Below are positions 29,428 to 37,787 of a stretch of DNA of 64,000 nucleotides, piece by piece. Source of the stretch: Amycolatopsis sp. NBC_01488. Its GTDB lineage: Bacteria > Actinomycetota > Actinomycetes > Mycobacteriales > Pseudonocardiaceae. Every line of letters begins with the position of its first letter. Position 1 is the stretch's first letter. The notes below the pieces were generated by a model that saw only the letters and a list, made by a program, of their open reading frames with translations, was not told where the DNA came from and did no database searches. A program made the translations under genes and the position numbers. The DNA lies in assembly GCF_036227105.1 (NCBI RefSeq), contig NZ_CP109434.1, positions 7,846,501 to 7,910,500 of the forward strand, given 5' to 3'.

Positions 29428-30419
29428 CCCGCGACGATCCGGTCGATCTCGGCCAGCTCGCCGCCGGAGAACTCGAGGTTCGCCGTCGCCGCGACGGTGT
29501 TCTCGAGCTGGGCGACGCTGCTGGCGCCGATCAGCGCGGAGGTGACGCGGCCGCGGCGCAGCACCCAGGCGATGGCCAACTGCGCCAGCGTCTGCCCGCG
29601 CCGCTTCGCGACGTCGTTCAGCGCGCGGATCGTCGCCAGGGTCTCTTCGGTGAGGCGCTCGCGGGTGAGGAACGGGCTGGCGCCGGCCGCGCGGGAGTCG
29701 GCGGGGACACCGTCCAGGTAGCGGTCGGTGAGCAGGCCCTGGCTCAGCGGCGAGTAGGCGATCGAGCCGACACCGTGCGCGTCCAGGGTGTCGAGGAGGC
29801 CGTCTTCGACCCAGCGGTTGAGGATCGAGTACGACGGCTGGTGGATCAGCAGCGGCGTGCCGAGGTCCTTCAGCGCGGCCAGCGCGGCTTCCGTCTGCTC
29901 GGGCGAGTAGTTGGAAATGCCCGCGTAGAGCGCTTTCCCGGACCGGACCGCGGTGTCGAGGGCGCCCATGGTCTCCTCGATCGGCGTCTCGGGGTCCGGG
30001 CGGTGGGAGTAGAAGACGTCGAAGTGGTCGAGGCCGGTGCGCGTGAGGCTCTGGTCCAGGCTGGCCAGGAGGTTCTTGCGGGAGCCCCACTCACCGTACG
30101 GGCCGTCCCACATCAGGTAGCCGGCCTTCGACGACACCAGGATCTCGTCGCGGTACGGGCGGAAGTCGGCGGCGTAGTGCCGTCCGAAGTTCGCCTCGGC
30201 CGCGCCGGGCGGCGGGCCGTAGTTGTTGGCCAGGTCGAAGTGCGTCACGCCGAGGTCGAACGCCCGGCGCAGCACCGCGCGCTGGACGTCGAGCGGCTTG
30301 TCGTCCCCGAAGTTGTGCCACAGGCCGAGCGACACGGCGGGCAGCTTCAGCCCGCTGCGCCCGGCCCGCCGGTACGGCATGTCCGCGTAGCGGCCTTCGG
30401 CGGCGGCATAAGGCGACAT
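29424..30419 (-). CDS. Aldo/keto reductase (YghZ/Kv-beta-like)
   Basis: 331 aa; ATG 30419 chosen because GAGGAG lies 4 nt upstream (frame extends 12 nt further). The catalytic tetrad is visible: Asp and Tyr in FDLANNYG, Lys in SSKAGYL, His in VFYSHRPDP. GASSVAQLENTVAA near the C-terminus is the NADP-binding loop of this clade. Relatives such as E. coli YghZ reduce glyceraldehyde 3-phosphate or methylglyoxal. It stands 33 nt downstream of the AGE epimerase gene on the same strand, so the pair is probably one operon handling carbonyl sugars. No CebR operator directly upstream of the pair other than the one shared with the LPMO gene. Confidence 0.9.
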   Translation of the reverse strand: MSPYAAAEGRYADMPYRRAGRSGLKLPAVSLGLWHNFGDDKPLDVQRAVLRRAFDLGVTHFDLANNYGPPPGAAEANFGRHYAADFRPYRDEILVSSKAGYLMWDGPYGEWGSRKNLLASLDQSLTRTGLDHFDVFYSHRPDPETPIEETMGALDTAVRSGKALYAGISNYSPEQTEAALAALKDLGTPLLIHQPSYSILNRWVEDGLLDTLDAHGVGSIAYSPLSQGLLTDRYLDGVPADSRAAGASPFLTRERLTEETLATIRALNDVAKRRGQTLAQLAIAWVLRRGRVTSALIGASSVAQLENTVAATANLEFSGGELAEIDRIVAG

Positions 30420-30452
30420 GGTTCTCCTCATCGGAAGGGGTTCCCGGGCAGT

Positions 30453-31646
30453 CTAACGACGCGTGATCAACGCGCCGGCGAACGACGCGGCGGCCGGCAA
30501 CACGGGCAGGAGCGTCGCCTGGTAGGCGTGGTAGATGTCCGGCTTGCCCGCCCAGACGGCCGCCGCGGGGCGGTTCTCCGGGTCCAGCTCGTGGTGCCAC
30601 GAGCCGAGTTCGCGGTCGACGAAGCACGCGTCGGCGTGGTCGCACCATTCGCGGAACCGGTCCAGGTAGGCCGGGTCGCCGGTCGCCTGGTGCAGCGTCC
30701 ACGCGGCGGCGATCGCCTCCGCGACGACCCAGTGCAGCCGGGTGCGCACGACCGGCGTCCCGGCGAAGTCGGTGGTGTAGCCGAATCCCGGGTTTCCGTC
30801 GACGGCCCAGCCGTGGCGCGCCGCGGTCGCGAACAGCGCCTCCGCGTCCGGCACCAGCCACTCCGGCGCGTCCGTGCCCAGCGCGCGGTCGAGGTGCACG
30901 GCCAGGCGCGCCCACTCGAAGAGGTGGCCGATCGTGGCGCCGAACGGGCGGAACGGGTGAGCGGGCTCGTCGCGGTTGTGGTCAAGCCGCACGTGCCAGC
31001 TCGCGTCGTAGTGCTCCGGAAGCAGCCAGCCGTGGGCGCGGGCCTCGCCGTGCACCAGCTTGTCCACAATAGACAGTGCACGGGTGGCCCAGACGCGGTC
31101 CCCGGTGACGTCGGCGGCGGCCAGGAACGCCTCGACGGTGTGCATGTTGGCATTGGCGCCGCGGTAGTCCTCCAGCCGTGTCCAGCCGCGGTCCCAGACG
31201 TCGGCGACGCGGCCGGGGCCCGGTTCCCAGAACCGGCGTTCGACGACGTCGAGGGCGTCGGCCAGCAGCGGTTCCGCGCCCTCGGCGCCGGCCGCCACGG
31301 CGCTCGCCGCCGCCAGGACGACGAAGGCGTGTTCGTAGGCGCGCTTCTCTGACAACGTTGTCGTCGCATACCAGCCGCCGTGGTCCGGGTCGCGCAGCAG
31401 GCCGGTCAGCGCTGCGACGCCGTGGGTGACCTGCTCCCCGGTGTCGGAGCCCTGGAGCCGGGCCAGCGCGAAGACGTGCGTCATGCGGCAGGTGATCCAG
31501 GTTTCGACGGGCCGGTCGAGGACCGGCCGCCCGGCGTCGTCGAGCCAGGCGAAGCCGCCGCCGGGATGGGCCGCGCGGGCGGCGAAGCCGAGGAGCCGGG
31601 CGGGTTCGGCGCGCACCCAGGCGGGAACCGATGACGGACTGTCCAC
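30453..31646 (-). CDS. AGE-family epimerase/isomerase
   Basis: 397 aa, (alpha/alpha)6-barrel family of N-acylglucosamine 2-epimerase, mannose isomerase, cellobiose 2-epimerase and sulfoquinovose isomerase (YihS). Visible landmarks: TWITCRMTHVFALARL, GGWYATT, RAYEHAFVVLAAASA, NANMHTVEAFLAA, FGATIGHLFEWARL, RLHWVVAEAI, ELGSWHHELDP, GKPDIYHAYQATLLP. These carry the arginine and histidines used for ring opening and proton transfer. The RxxH and EWARL style is closest to mannose or sulfoquinovose isomerases rather than cellobiose epimerases, in my reading. Start GTG 31646 (VDSPSSVPAW). Divergent from the LPMO gene; the shared operator at 31766 could control both. Confidence 0.85.
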   Translation of the reverse strand: MDSPSSVPAWVRAEPARLLGFAARAAHPGGGFAWLDDAGRPVLDRPVETWITCRMTHVFALARLQGSDTGEQVTHGVAALTGLLRDPDHGGWYATTTLSEKRAYEHAFVVLAAASAVAAGAEGAEPLLADALDVVERRFWEPGPGRVADVWDRGWTRLEDYRGANANMHTVEAFLAAADVTGDRVWATRALSIVDKLVHGEARAHGWLLPEHYDASWHVRLDHNRDEPAHPFRPFGATIGHLFEWARLAVHLDRALGTDAPEWLVPDAEALFATAARHGWAVDGNPGFGYTTDFAGTPVVRTRLHWVVAEAIAAAWTLHQATGDPAYLDRFREWCDHADACFVDRELGSWHHELDPENRPAAAVWAGKPDIYHAYQATLLPVLPAAASFAGALITRR

Positions 31647-31765
31647 TCTCTGCCCTTCTCCATGGCCGGCCCGGTGATCGGCTGCCTCCGCCAAGGTAGG
31701 CCACGACGTCCCCGGCGGTCACCGCGGGATGTTCCGGAAGTGACGGCCACCGCGTATCCTGATCG

Positions 31766-31779
31766 TGAGAGCGCTCCCA
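31766..31779. promoter_or_regulatory. CebR-type operator, LPMO / AGE epimerase
   Basis: TGAGAGCGCTCCCA between divergent genes, 35 nt upstream of the LPMO GTG. A -10-like TATCCT (31755-31760) precedes it; the -35 (gttccg) is poor, unlike the other cellulase promoters. Confidence 0.8.
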
Positions 31780-31814
31780 GTCTTCGACGCACGCTACCCG
31801 ACGAAGGGACAGAC

Positions 31815-32876
31815 GTGACCAGGAGACGAAGTACGATCCTCGCCGCCGTCACCGTGCTGCTGGCGAGCTTGACGGCGATCCTGCTGAACACCGGCACGGC
31901 CGAAGCGCACGGCGCCATGATGAAACCGGGCAGCCGGACGTTCCTGTGCTGGCAGGACGGGCTCAGCTCGACCGGCCAGATCATCCCGCAGAACCCGGCC
32001 TGCGCGGCCGCGGTGGCCACCAGCGGCGCCAACTCGCTGTACAACTGGTTCGCCGTGCTGCGCTCCGACGGCGCCGGCCGCACGCGCGGCTTCATCCCGG
32101 ACGGCCGGCTGTGCTCGGGCGGCAACCCGGGTTACGCCGGCTTCGACCAGGTCGGCGACTGGCCGCTGACCCACCTCACCGCCGGCGCGACGTTCGACTT
32201 CTCCTACAACGCGTGGGCCGCGCACCCGGGCTGGTTCTACACGTACGTCACGAAGGACGGCTGGGACCCGACGAAGCCGCTCACCTGGGACGAGCTGGAG
32301 GACCAGCCGTTCCTGACCGTGGACCACCCGCCGGTGACCGGGCAGGTGGGCACGGTGGACGGGCAGTACAAGTGGACCGGCGCGCTGCCGGCGAACAAGT
32401 CGGGCCGGCACATCATCTATTCGGTCTGGAAGCGCTCCGACAGCACCGAGACGTTCTACGGCTGCTCGGACGTCACGTTCGACGGCGGCCACGGCGAAGT
32501 GACGGGCGTGCACCAGCCGGGCACCCCGCCGACCACGCCGACGACCCCCACCAGTCCCCCGCCGACCGGCGGCTCGTGCATGGCGATGTACGAGGTGACG
32601 AACGCCTGGAGCGGTGGCTACCAGGCGACGGTGACGGTGATGAACCACGGCACCGCGGCGTACAGCGGCTGGCAGGTGGGCTGGACGCTCCCGGCGGGCC
32701 AGACGATCGGCAGCGTCTGGAACGGCACGCTCAGCCAGTCCGGCTCGGTGGTGACGGTGCGCAACGCCGACTGGAACGGCGTCGTCGCCCCCGACGGTTC
32801 GACCACGTTCGGCCTGGTGGTGACCGCGTCCGGGACGAACCCGGCCCAGCCGTCCCCGACCTGCCAAGGCACCTGA
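31815..32876 (+). CDS. Secreted AA10 lytic polysaccharide monooxygenase with CBM2
   Basis: 353 aa, GTG 31815. Signal peptide ~1-31 ending AEA, so that the mature protein begins with His32 (HGAMMKPGSRTFLCW), the N-terminal copper ligand of the histidine brace; the second His is in AAHPGWFYTY (~137). The AA10 core runs to ~235 (YSVWKRSDSTETFYGCSDV), followed by a Thr/Pro linker and a CBM2 (~253-353). AA10 enzymes cleave cellulose or chitin oxidatively; the CBM2 and cellulase setting suggest cellulose. CebR-type operator upstream, convergent hairpin terminator downstream. Confidence 0.96.
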   Translation: MTRRRSTILAAVTVLLASLTAILLNTGTAEAHGAMMKPGSRTFLCWQDGLSSTGQIIPQNPACAAAVATSGANSLYNWFAVLRSDGAGRTRGFIPDGRLCSGGNPGYAGFDQVGDWPLTHLTAGATFDFSYNAWAAHPGWFYTYVTKDGWDPTKPLTWDELEDQPFLTVDHPPVTGQVGTVDGQYKWTGALPANKSGRHIIYSVWKRSDSTETFYGCSDVTFDGGHGEVTGVHQPGTPPTTPTTPTSPPPTGGSCMAMYEVTNAWSGGYQATVTVMNHGTAAYSGWQVGWTLPAGQTIGSVWNGTLSQSGSVVTVRNADWNGVVAPDGSTTFGLVVTASGTNPAQPSPTCQGT

Positions 32877-32889
32877 GCCGGTTGTCGTG

Positions 32890-32929
32890 GGCAGCACCGG
32901 TCCCGTCAGCGGGCGGGGCCGGTGCTGCC
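32890..32929. terminator. Bidirectional terminator, LPMO / LacI regulator
   Basis: ggcagcaccgg (32890-32900) pairs with ccggtgctgcc (32919-32929), 11 bp with an 18-nt loop. The right arm lies inside the last codons of the LacI gene. Confidence 0.65.
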
Positions 32930-34330
32930 GCGCGTGACGAGCCGCGGCCGGGAGGCGCAGACGTCCCCGACGTCCTGGCCGGCGATGAGGTCCCGCAGCA
33001 TCGACGCGGCGAGCGCGCCGAGTTCCGGCAGCGGCCGCCGGATCGCGGTGAGGGCCGGGCGGACCAGCCGGCAGAGTTCGGAGTCGTCCCAGGACACGAC
33101 CGAGAGGTCCCGCGGCACGGACAGCCCGAGTTCCCGAGCGGCGGCAAGGGCGGCGACGGCGAGCGAGTCGGTGTCGCAGAGGAGGGCGGTGGGCCGGGGA
33201 TGGGTGCCGAGAACGCGCCGGACCGCGTCGGCTGAGGGTTCGGTGTGGCCGGTGGGCCGGTTTCCTGCGCCGGGAACACTGCCCGCAACCCGAGTTTCGA
33301 TACCCGCAGCCGGATCCACGCCGGAGACGGCATGGGGGTCCCCGGGACCGGCTGCGCCGGCACCCACGCCCCGGAACTCGGCCGACCCAGCACACGCGGC
33401 CCGCGCACTCGCCAACCCCAGCCGCCGACCGTCGGCAGCGAAAGCCGACCTCCGCTCCCCCGCACCCGCGTACCCCGCCACACCCGCGACCCCGGACTCG
33501 GCCGACCCCGGAGGCGCAGTCTGCCCACTCTCCGACCCCAGCCGCCGCCCCTCGGCACCAAAAGCCGACTCCCCTGCTTCCGCGAACGCCGCCCCTCCCA
33601 CGCCCCGGGACTCGGCCGACCCAGCACCCGCAGTCCACCCACTCGCCAACCCCAGCCGCCGCGCCTCGGCAGCAAGAGCCGACTCCCGCTCCCCCGCACC
33701 CGCGAACGCCGCCCCTCCCGCAGTCCGTGCACCGGCCAACCCCAGCCGCCGCGCCTCGGCGGCGAAAGCCGACTCCCGCTCCGCCGCGTCCGCGAACGGC
33801 GCCGCTCCCGCGATCCGGACCACGTGCCGGTGTCCCAGCGCGGCCAGGTACTCCAGTGCCTCCGCCGCGCCCGCCGCGTCGTCCACCCGGACCGAGGGCA
33901 CGTCCGGCACTCCGCCCGCGCCGCCGAGCACCACCGCCGGCAGGCCGATCCTCACGACCTCCGCCGCGCACTCCGGGCCGGTGAGCAGCACGCCGTCCAC
34001 CCTTCGCTCCGCGCGCCACCGGCGGTAGACCGCCAGCGCTGCCTCGCGGCCGGCGGTGACCTGGACCAGGAGCTCCGGCGAGAACCCGTCGAGCAGGGCC
34101 GGGAAGCACGCCTCCGCCGGCCCGTCCAGCACCAGGCCGATCGCCCCCGCCCGGCCGCCGGACAGGGCGCGCGCCGTGCTGCTCGGGGACCAGCCGAGCT
34201 CGCGCGCTATCCGCGTGATCCGGTGCCGGGTGGCTTCCGAGACGCCCGGGCGGCCGTTGAGCGCGTACGACACCGCGCCCTTCGACACGCCCGCTTCCCG
34301 CGCGATGTCGGTGATGGTCGGCCGCTTCAT
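32906..34330 (-). CDS. LacI-family regulator with tandemly expanded ligand-binding domain
   Basis: 474 aa, about 130 more than a normal LacI protein. ATG 34330 follows GGAGGGCG. HTH: TITDIAREAGVSKGAVSYAL, hinge SSTARALSGG. The periplasmic-binding-like domain starts normally (GAIGLVLDG ... ALGHRHVVRIAGAAPFADAA) but at ~165-345 an ERESAFAAEARRLGLA segment occurs four times with Gly/Ala-rich spacers, in frame, before the fold resumes at DAVRRVLGTHPRPTALLCDTDSLAVAAL and DLSVVSWDDSELCRL. It is divergent from a CebE-like binding protein across a CebR-type operator, so it is probably a second sugar-responsive repressor. Whether the expanded protein folds and binds ligand is unknown. Confidence 0.88.
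   Translation of the reverse strand: MKRPTITDIAREAGVSKGAVSYALNGRPGVSEATRHRITRIARELGWSPSSTARALSGGRAGAIGLVLDGPAEACFPALLDGFSPELLVQVTAGREAALAVYRRWRAERRVDGVLLTGPECAAEVVRIGLPAVVLGGAGGVPDVPSVRVDDAAGAAEALEYLAALGHRHVVRIAGAAPFADAAERESAFAAEARRLGLAGARTAGGAAFAGAGERESALAAEARRLGLASGWTAGAGSAESRGVGGAAFAEAGESAFGAEGRRLGSESGQTAPPGSAESGVAGVAGYAGAGERRSAFAADGRRLGLASARAACAGSAEFRGVGAGAAGPGDPHAVSGVDPAAGIETRVAGSVPGAGNRPTGHTEPSADAVRRVLGTHPRPTALLCDTDSLAVAALAAARELGLSVPRDLSVVSWDDSELCRLVRPALTAIRRPLPELGALAASMLRDLIAGQDVGDVCASRPRLVTRGSTGPAR
33360..33840 (-). repeat. Four in-frame repeats inside the LacI gene
   Basis: The word ctcggc(a/g)...aaagccga recurs at 33441, 33561, 33675 and 33765 (start of the aaagccga-like core), giving periods of 120, 114 and 90 bp, all multiples of 3. 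Each copy encodes a variant of (E)SAFAAEARRLGLAS, and three encode the spacer AGSAESRGVGGAAFAEAGE in varying forms. Confidence 0.85.
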
Positions 34331-34385
34331 CGCCCTCCGTCCCCACCGGAATCCGTGTCCGCGCGGACACCCGCCGTCGCACACC

Positions 34386-34415
34386 TTGACACCCGGCGGC
34401 CCCGGAACCGACACT
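34386..34415 (+). promoter_or_regulatory. Promoter of orphan CebE-like gene
   Basis: TTGACA (34386-34391), 18-nt spacer, GACACT (34410-34415), followed by the CebR-type operator at 34421. Confidence 0.55.
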
Positions 34416-34420
34416 CCGTC

Positions 34421-34434
34421 CGGGAGCGCTCCCA
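34421..34434. promoter_or_regulatory. CebR-type operator, LacI / CebE-like gene
   Basis: CGGGAGCGCTCCCA, 13/14 to consensus, in the 137-bp divergent region between the LacI regulator and the orphan binding protein. Confidence 0.85.
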
Positions 34435-34467
34435 ATCACGAGGGAGTGACCCGCGAAGGGGGAGCGC

Positions 34468-35739
34468 ATGAGGGTGATCCGAAGACGGCTGGCGTTCGCC
34501 GTCGCCGTCGTCCTGCTCGTCCTGACCGGCGGCTGCGGCCCCGGCACGCCCGAGCACATCACGCTCACCCTGGCGACGTTCGGCGAGTTCGGCTACGACG
34601 ACCTGATCCCCGGCTACGAGTTCACCCACCCCGGCACCACCATCCGCCAGGTGAAGACCGAGCAGGGCGGCCCGTACCACCAGGACCTGCTGGCCAAGCT
34701 GCAGAGCGGACAGGGCCTCGCGGACGTCCAGGCCGTCGAAGAGGGCCACCTGGCCGACATTCTGGCGCAGTCCGGGAAGTTCACCGACCTGGCCGAGGCG
34801 GGCCCGCCCGACGTGAAACCCGGGCGCTGGCTCGAATGGAAGTACGAGGCGGGCCGCAGCAAGGACGGCAAGCTCGTCGGCTACGGCACGGACATCGGCC
34901 CGCTGGCCATGTGCTACCGCAAGGACCTGCTCGAGGCGGCCGGGCTGCCGGCCGACCCCGGCTCGGTCAAGACGATGTTCGCGACCTGGGACAGCTACTT
35001 CGAGGCCGGCCAGAAGTACGTCAAGCGCTCGAAGGGCAAGGCCTGGTTCGACTCGGCGGCGCAGAACTTCAACGCCATGGTCAACCAGCTGCCCGTCGGC
35101 TACCTCGACCGCCAAGACCACTCGACGCTCGAGACGAACACCGCCCTCCGCGCCGCCTGGGACCAGGTCACCACCGCCGTGAAGCAGGGGCAGTCGGCCG
35201 GGCTCACCGCGTTCGCCGAGGACGGCAACAACGGCCTGCGCGTCGGCGCCTTCGCGACGAAGGTCTGTCCATCGTGGATGCTCGGCGTCATCGAGCAGCA
35301 GGCCGGGCTGGGCAACGCCGGCAAGTGGGCGATCACCGACGCGTTCCCGGACGGCGGCGGCAACTGGGGCGGCTCCTACCTCACCGTGCCGGCCGCGAGC
35401 GAGCACCCGAAGGAGGCCGCCGCGCTCGCCGCCTGGCTGACCGCGCCCGAGCAGCAGCTGCACGCGTTCCGGGTGAGCGGGAACTTCCCCAGCCAGGTCG
35501 ACGCGTTCACCTCGCCCGACCTGCTCAGCGAGATGAACGGCTACTTCGGCGGCGCGCTGAGCGGCCAGGTCTTCGTCGCCCAGGCCCAGAAGGTCGGGAA
35601 ACCGCAGTACAAGGGCCCGGGCGACGGCAAGATCCAGGAGACGGTGGTCGCGCCCGCGCTCAAGGCGGTCGAGCACGGTGCCGACCCGGCCGCCGTCTGG
35701 CAGCAGGTGCTCATCGGGGTGCACCAGGTGGTGCCCTGA
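34468..35739 (+). CDS. CebE-like sugar-binding lipoprotein, orphan paralogue
   Basis: 423 aa, family 1 ABC solute-binding protein. Lipoprotein signal with lipobox LTGGC (Cys23). It is strikingly similar along its length to the cebE product at 43.9 kb: shared FGYxxLIPxYE, QGGPYHQDLxxKL, VEEGHLxDxL, YGTDIGPLAMCYRKD, WFDSAxQNFNAMVNQLP, AFATKVCPSWMLGVI and GGGNWGGSYLTVP. No permease gene follows, so it presumably feeds CebFG or another transporter. Own CebR-type operator. ATG 34468 with GGGGGAG upstream. A duplicate that may bind different cello-oligosaccharide lengths or xyloglucan oligosaccharides; inference. Confidence 0.92.
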   Translation: MRVIRRRLAFAVAVVLLVLTGGCGPGTPEHITLTLATFGEFGYDDLIPGYEFTHPGTTIRQVKTEQGGPYHQDLLAKLQSGQGLADVQAVEEGHLADILAQSGKFTDLAEAGPPDVKPGRWLEWKYEAGRSKDGKLVGYGTDIGPLAMCYRKDLLEAAGLPADPGSVKTMFATWDSYFEAGQKYVKRSKGKAWFDSAAQNFNAMVNQLPVGYLDRQDHSTLETNTALRAAWDQVTTAVKQGQSAGLTAFAEDGNNGLRVGAFATKVCPSWMLGVIEQQAGLGNAGKWAITDAFPDGGGNWGGSYLTVPAASEHPKEAAALAAWLTAPEQQLHAFRVSGNFPSQVDAFTSPDLLSEMNGYFGGALSGQVFVAQAQKVGKPQYKGPGDGKIQETVVAPALKAVEHGADPAAVWQQVLIGVHQVVP

Positions 35740-35791
35740 CGGGCGGCGCGCCGGATCTTGTTCAGGGCAGGACACCCGCGACTCCTGTCAA

Positions 35792-35803
35792 TGGTCTGAA
35801 CCA
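35792..35803. other. DasR-like half-palindrome
   Basis: TGGTCTGAACCA differs from the DasR core TGGTCTAGACCA by the two central bases. It sits between convergent stops, where no promoter is expected, so function is doubtful. Confidence 0.15.
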
Positions 35804-35914
35804 CGGTGAACTGGACCAGCGGGTGGCGAGGTTTCCGCCGCACCCCGCCTGCTGCTCGCGGGCGGCGTCGCGCCGACCGCCCCACCGGCGACAACTTCTC
35901 CGCGAATGGGTGGA

Positions 35915-35955
35915 CCCGGGCCGGACGGCGGCTGCGCGGCACCGCCCGGCCCGGG
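35915..35955 (-). terminator. Hairpin after the GH48-GH5-GH6 operon
   Basis: cccgggcc (35915-35922) and ggcccggg (35948-35955), 8-bp stem with a 25-nt G+C-rich loop, 7 nt past the GH6 stop. Confidence 0.5.
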
Positions 35956-35961
35956 AGCCTG

Positions 35962-37761
35962 CTACTGCACCGCCGGGTAGGCGTTCTGGACGAGCTCTTC
36001 GAACTGGGCCTCGAACCACTTGCCGGACAGCGGCGCGTTCGGCAGGGCGCCGGTCAGGTTGCCGCCGTTGGCCTGCTGGCTGCCGTGGAAGGTCGGGTCG
36101 CACATCTGGTCGAAACCCTTGCCTTCGTCGTTCGGGATCTGCGAGCTCGCGCCGTCGGACTCACCCGGCGGCTTGATCCAGACGTAGGCGTCGAAGTGCG
36201 CCGCCGGTGACGCCGTCGGGCGCACGCCCAGCCCGGCTCCGCTCTGGTTGCACCAGTTGCCGCGGTGCAGCCGCCGGTCGATCCGGCCGGAGTTGACGTA
36301 GGCGTCCACAGTGGACCCCGACGCGCCGCTCGGCCGGGCCGCGCCGCCCCAGCCGTTGCGCGAGGTGTCGACCAGCATGCCGATCCCGCTGGGCAGCCCC
36401 GCGGAGACGAACGCGTTGTACATCGCCGTGGCGAACGGGATCTCGGCGAAGTACGGGTTCCACTGGTAGAACGTCGCCGACTTGAGCTGCTGCCCGCCGA
36501 CGGTCAGGTTCGGGTCCGGCAGGTTCGGCTCGGTGAGCGGGGTGTAGTTCGCCGTGTCGCTGATGAAGCCGTCGATGCTGTTCACCCCGGCCGTCGTGCC
36601 CTGCAGGGTCTGCTTGACCAGGTTGACGAACGGGCCGAAGTTGCTGTCCCAGCCCAGCCACGCCGAGTGCGCGATGTCGAGGTAGTTGTAGACGTTCGAA
36701 ATCGCGTGGAGCTTGTTCAGCGCGTACTGGATACCCTGGGTGTACGCCCCGCTCGACTGCGCTTCGGCGCACTTCGCCGTCGCGGTGTTGGTGATCAGGT
36801 TGGGCAGCGAGTCCGGTTCGACGATCGCGACGACCCGCAGCGGTGCGTACTTGGCGTCGGACAGGATCGAGGCGATCGGGTCGATGTACTCGCTCTTGTA
36901 CCGGGCCAGGCCGTTCTGCGCGACCTGCAGTTCGCCGTTGGACGCCAGCGCCGCGCAGTCGCGGTTGGGCAGGTCGTAGACGACGATCTGGATCGTCACC
37001 GGCGTCCCGCCGCTCGCCTGGGCCAGCGCGGCGTCGAGGTGGCCGCGCAGGCCGCGGGCGCTCGACGTGCCCTCGATCGCCGCGATCCGGTCGAGCCACA
37101 CCGCCGTCGAGGTGTTCGCCACCTTGGCCATCTGGGCGCCGAGCGTGCCGCCCTTGGCCGCGGCCGCGGTGGACACCTCCGACGACCAGTCGGGGTTCAC
37201 GTACCCCTTCGCGCCGGCGTACGGGTTGTCCACGTGCGTCCCGGGCTGGGTCGGCGTGGTCGGGACCGTCGGGGTCGTGGGCGTGGTCGGGGTGGTCGGG
37301 GTGGTCGGCGTGGTGGTCGGGCCGCCCGTGCTGCCGTCGCAGACGACGCCGTTCAGCGTGAACGACGTGGGGACGGCGTTCGTGCCGGAGTACGAGCCGT
37401 TGAAGCCGAAGCTGGCCGTCGCGTTCGACCCGAGCGCGCCGCCCCACGACGGGTTCTTCGCGCTCACGTGCTTGCCGGTCTGGCTGAACGTGGCGCTCCA
37501 GCCCTGCTGGACCTGCTGGTTGCCGGCGAAGTCCCACTGGACGTCCCAGCTCGAGACGGCGTCGCCGAGGTTGGTCACCGCGACGTTCGCGGTGAACCCG
37601 GTGTCCCACTGGTTGACGGTGTAGGTCACCTTGCAGCCGGTGGCGGCGGTCGCCGGGCTGCCGCCGGCCACCACCAGGCCGGCCACGACGGCCGCGGCCG
37701 TCACCGAGGACGCCACGGCGAGCCGTGACTTCCTCTTCGCGGACCAGAAATCACTCTTCAT
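35962..37761 (-). CDS. Secreted GH6 cellobiohydrolase/endoglucanase with N-terminal CBM2
   Basis: 599 aa, ATG 37761 with GGAG 8 nt upstream. Signal peptide ~1-40, CBM2 ~42-140 (CKVTYTVNQWDTGFTANV ... VVCDG), Thr/Pro linker ~143-172, then GH6. GH6 signatures: VVYDLPNRDCAALASNGE and VVAIVEPDSLPNLI (catalytic acid Asp, ~316), YLDIAHSAWLGW, GMLVDTSRNGWGG, and CDPTFHG near the end. Loop-length insertions (WNPYFAEIPFATAMYNAFV) fit bacterial exo-acting GH6 cellobiohydrolases acting from the non-reducing end. Third gene of the GH48-GH5-GH6 operon, 26 nt after GH5, giving complementary chain-end specificity with GH48. Confidence 0.95.
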   Translation of the reverse strand: MKSDFWSAKRKSRLAVASSVTAAAVVAGLVVAGGSPATAATGCKVTYTVNQWDTGFTANVAVTNLGDAVSSWDVQWDFAGNQQVQQGWSATFSQTGKHVSAKNPSWGGALGSNATASFGFNGSYSGTNAVPTSFTLNGVVCDGSTGGPTTTPTTPTTPTTPTTPTVPTTPTQPGTHVDNPYAGAKGYVNPDWSSEVSTAAAAKGGTLGAQMAKVANTSTAVWLDRIAAIEGTSSARGLRGHLDAALAQASGGTPVTIQIVVYDLPNRDCAALASNGELQVAQNGLARYKSEYIDPIASILSDAKYAPLRVVAIVEPDSLPNLITNTATAKCAEAQSSGAYTQGIQYALNKLHAISNVYNYLDIAHSAWLGWDSNFGPFVNLVKQTLQGTTAGVNSIDGFISDTANYTPLTEPNLPDPNLTVGGQQLKSATFYQWNPYFAEIPFATAMYNAFVSAGLPSGIGMLVDTSRNGWGGAARPSGASGSTVDAYVNSGRIDRRLHRGNWCNQSGAGLGVRPTASPAAHFDAYVWIKPPGESDGASSQIPNDEGKGFDQMCDPTFHGSQQANGGNLTGALPNAPLSGKWFEAQFEELVQNAYPAVQ

Positions 37762-37787
37762 CGAGTGTGCTCCTTCGTGTTGTCGGG

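Noticed and set aside
32427..32440. TGGAAGCGCTCCGA inside the LPMO gene
   Set aside because: Codes for the conserved VWKRSD of AA10 enzymes; likely chance.
35792..35803. DasR-like TGGTCTGAACCA
   Set aside because: Two central mismatches and located between convergent stops; kept only as a low-confidence note.
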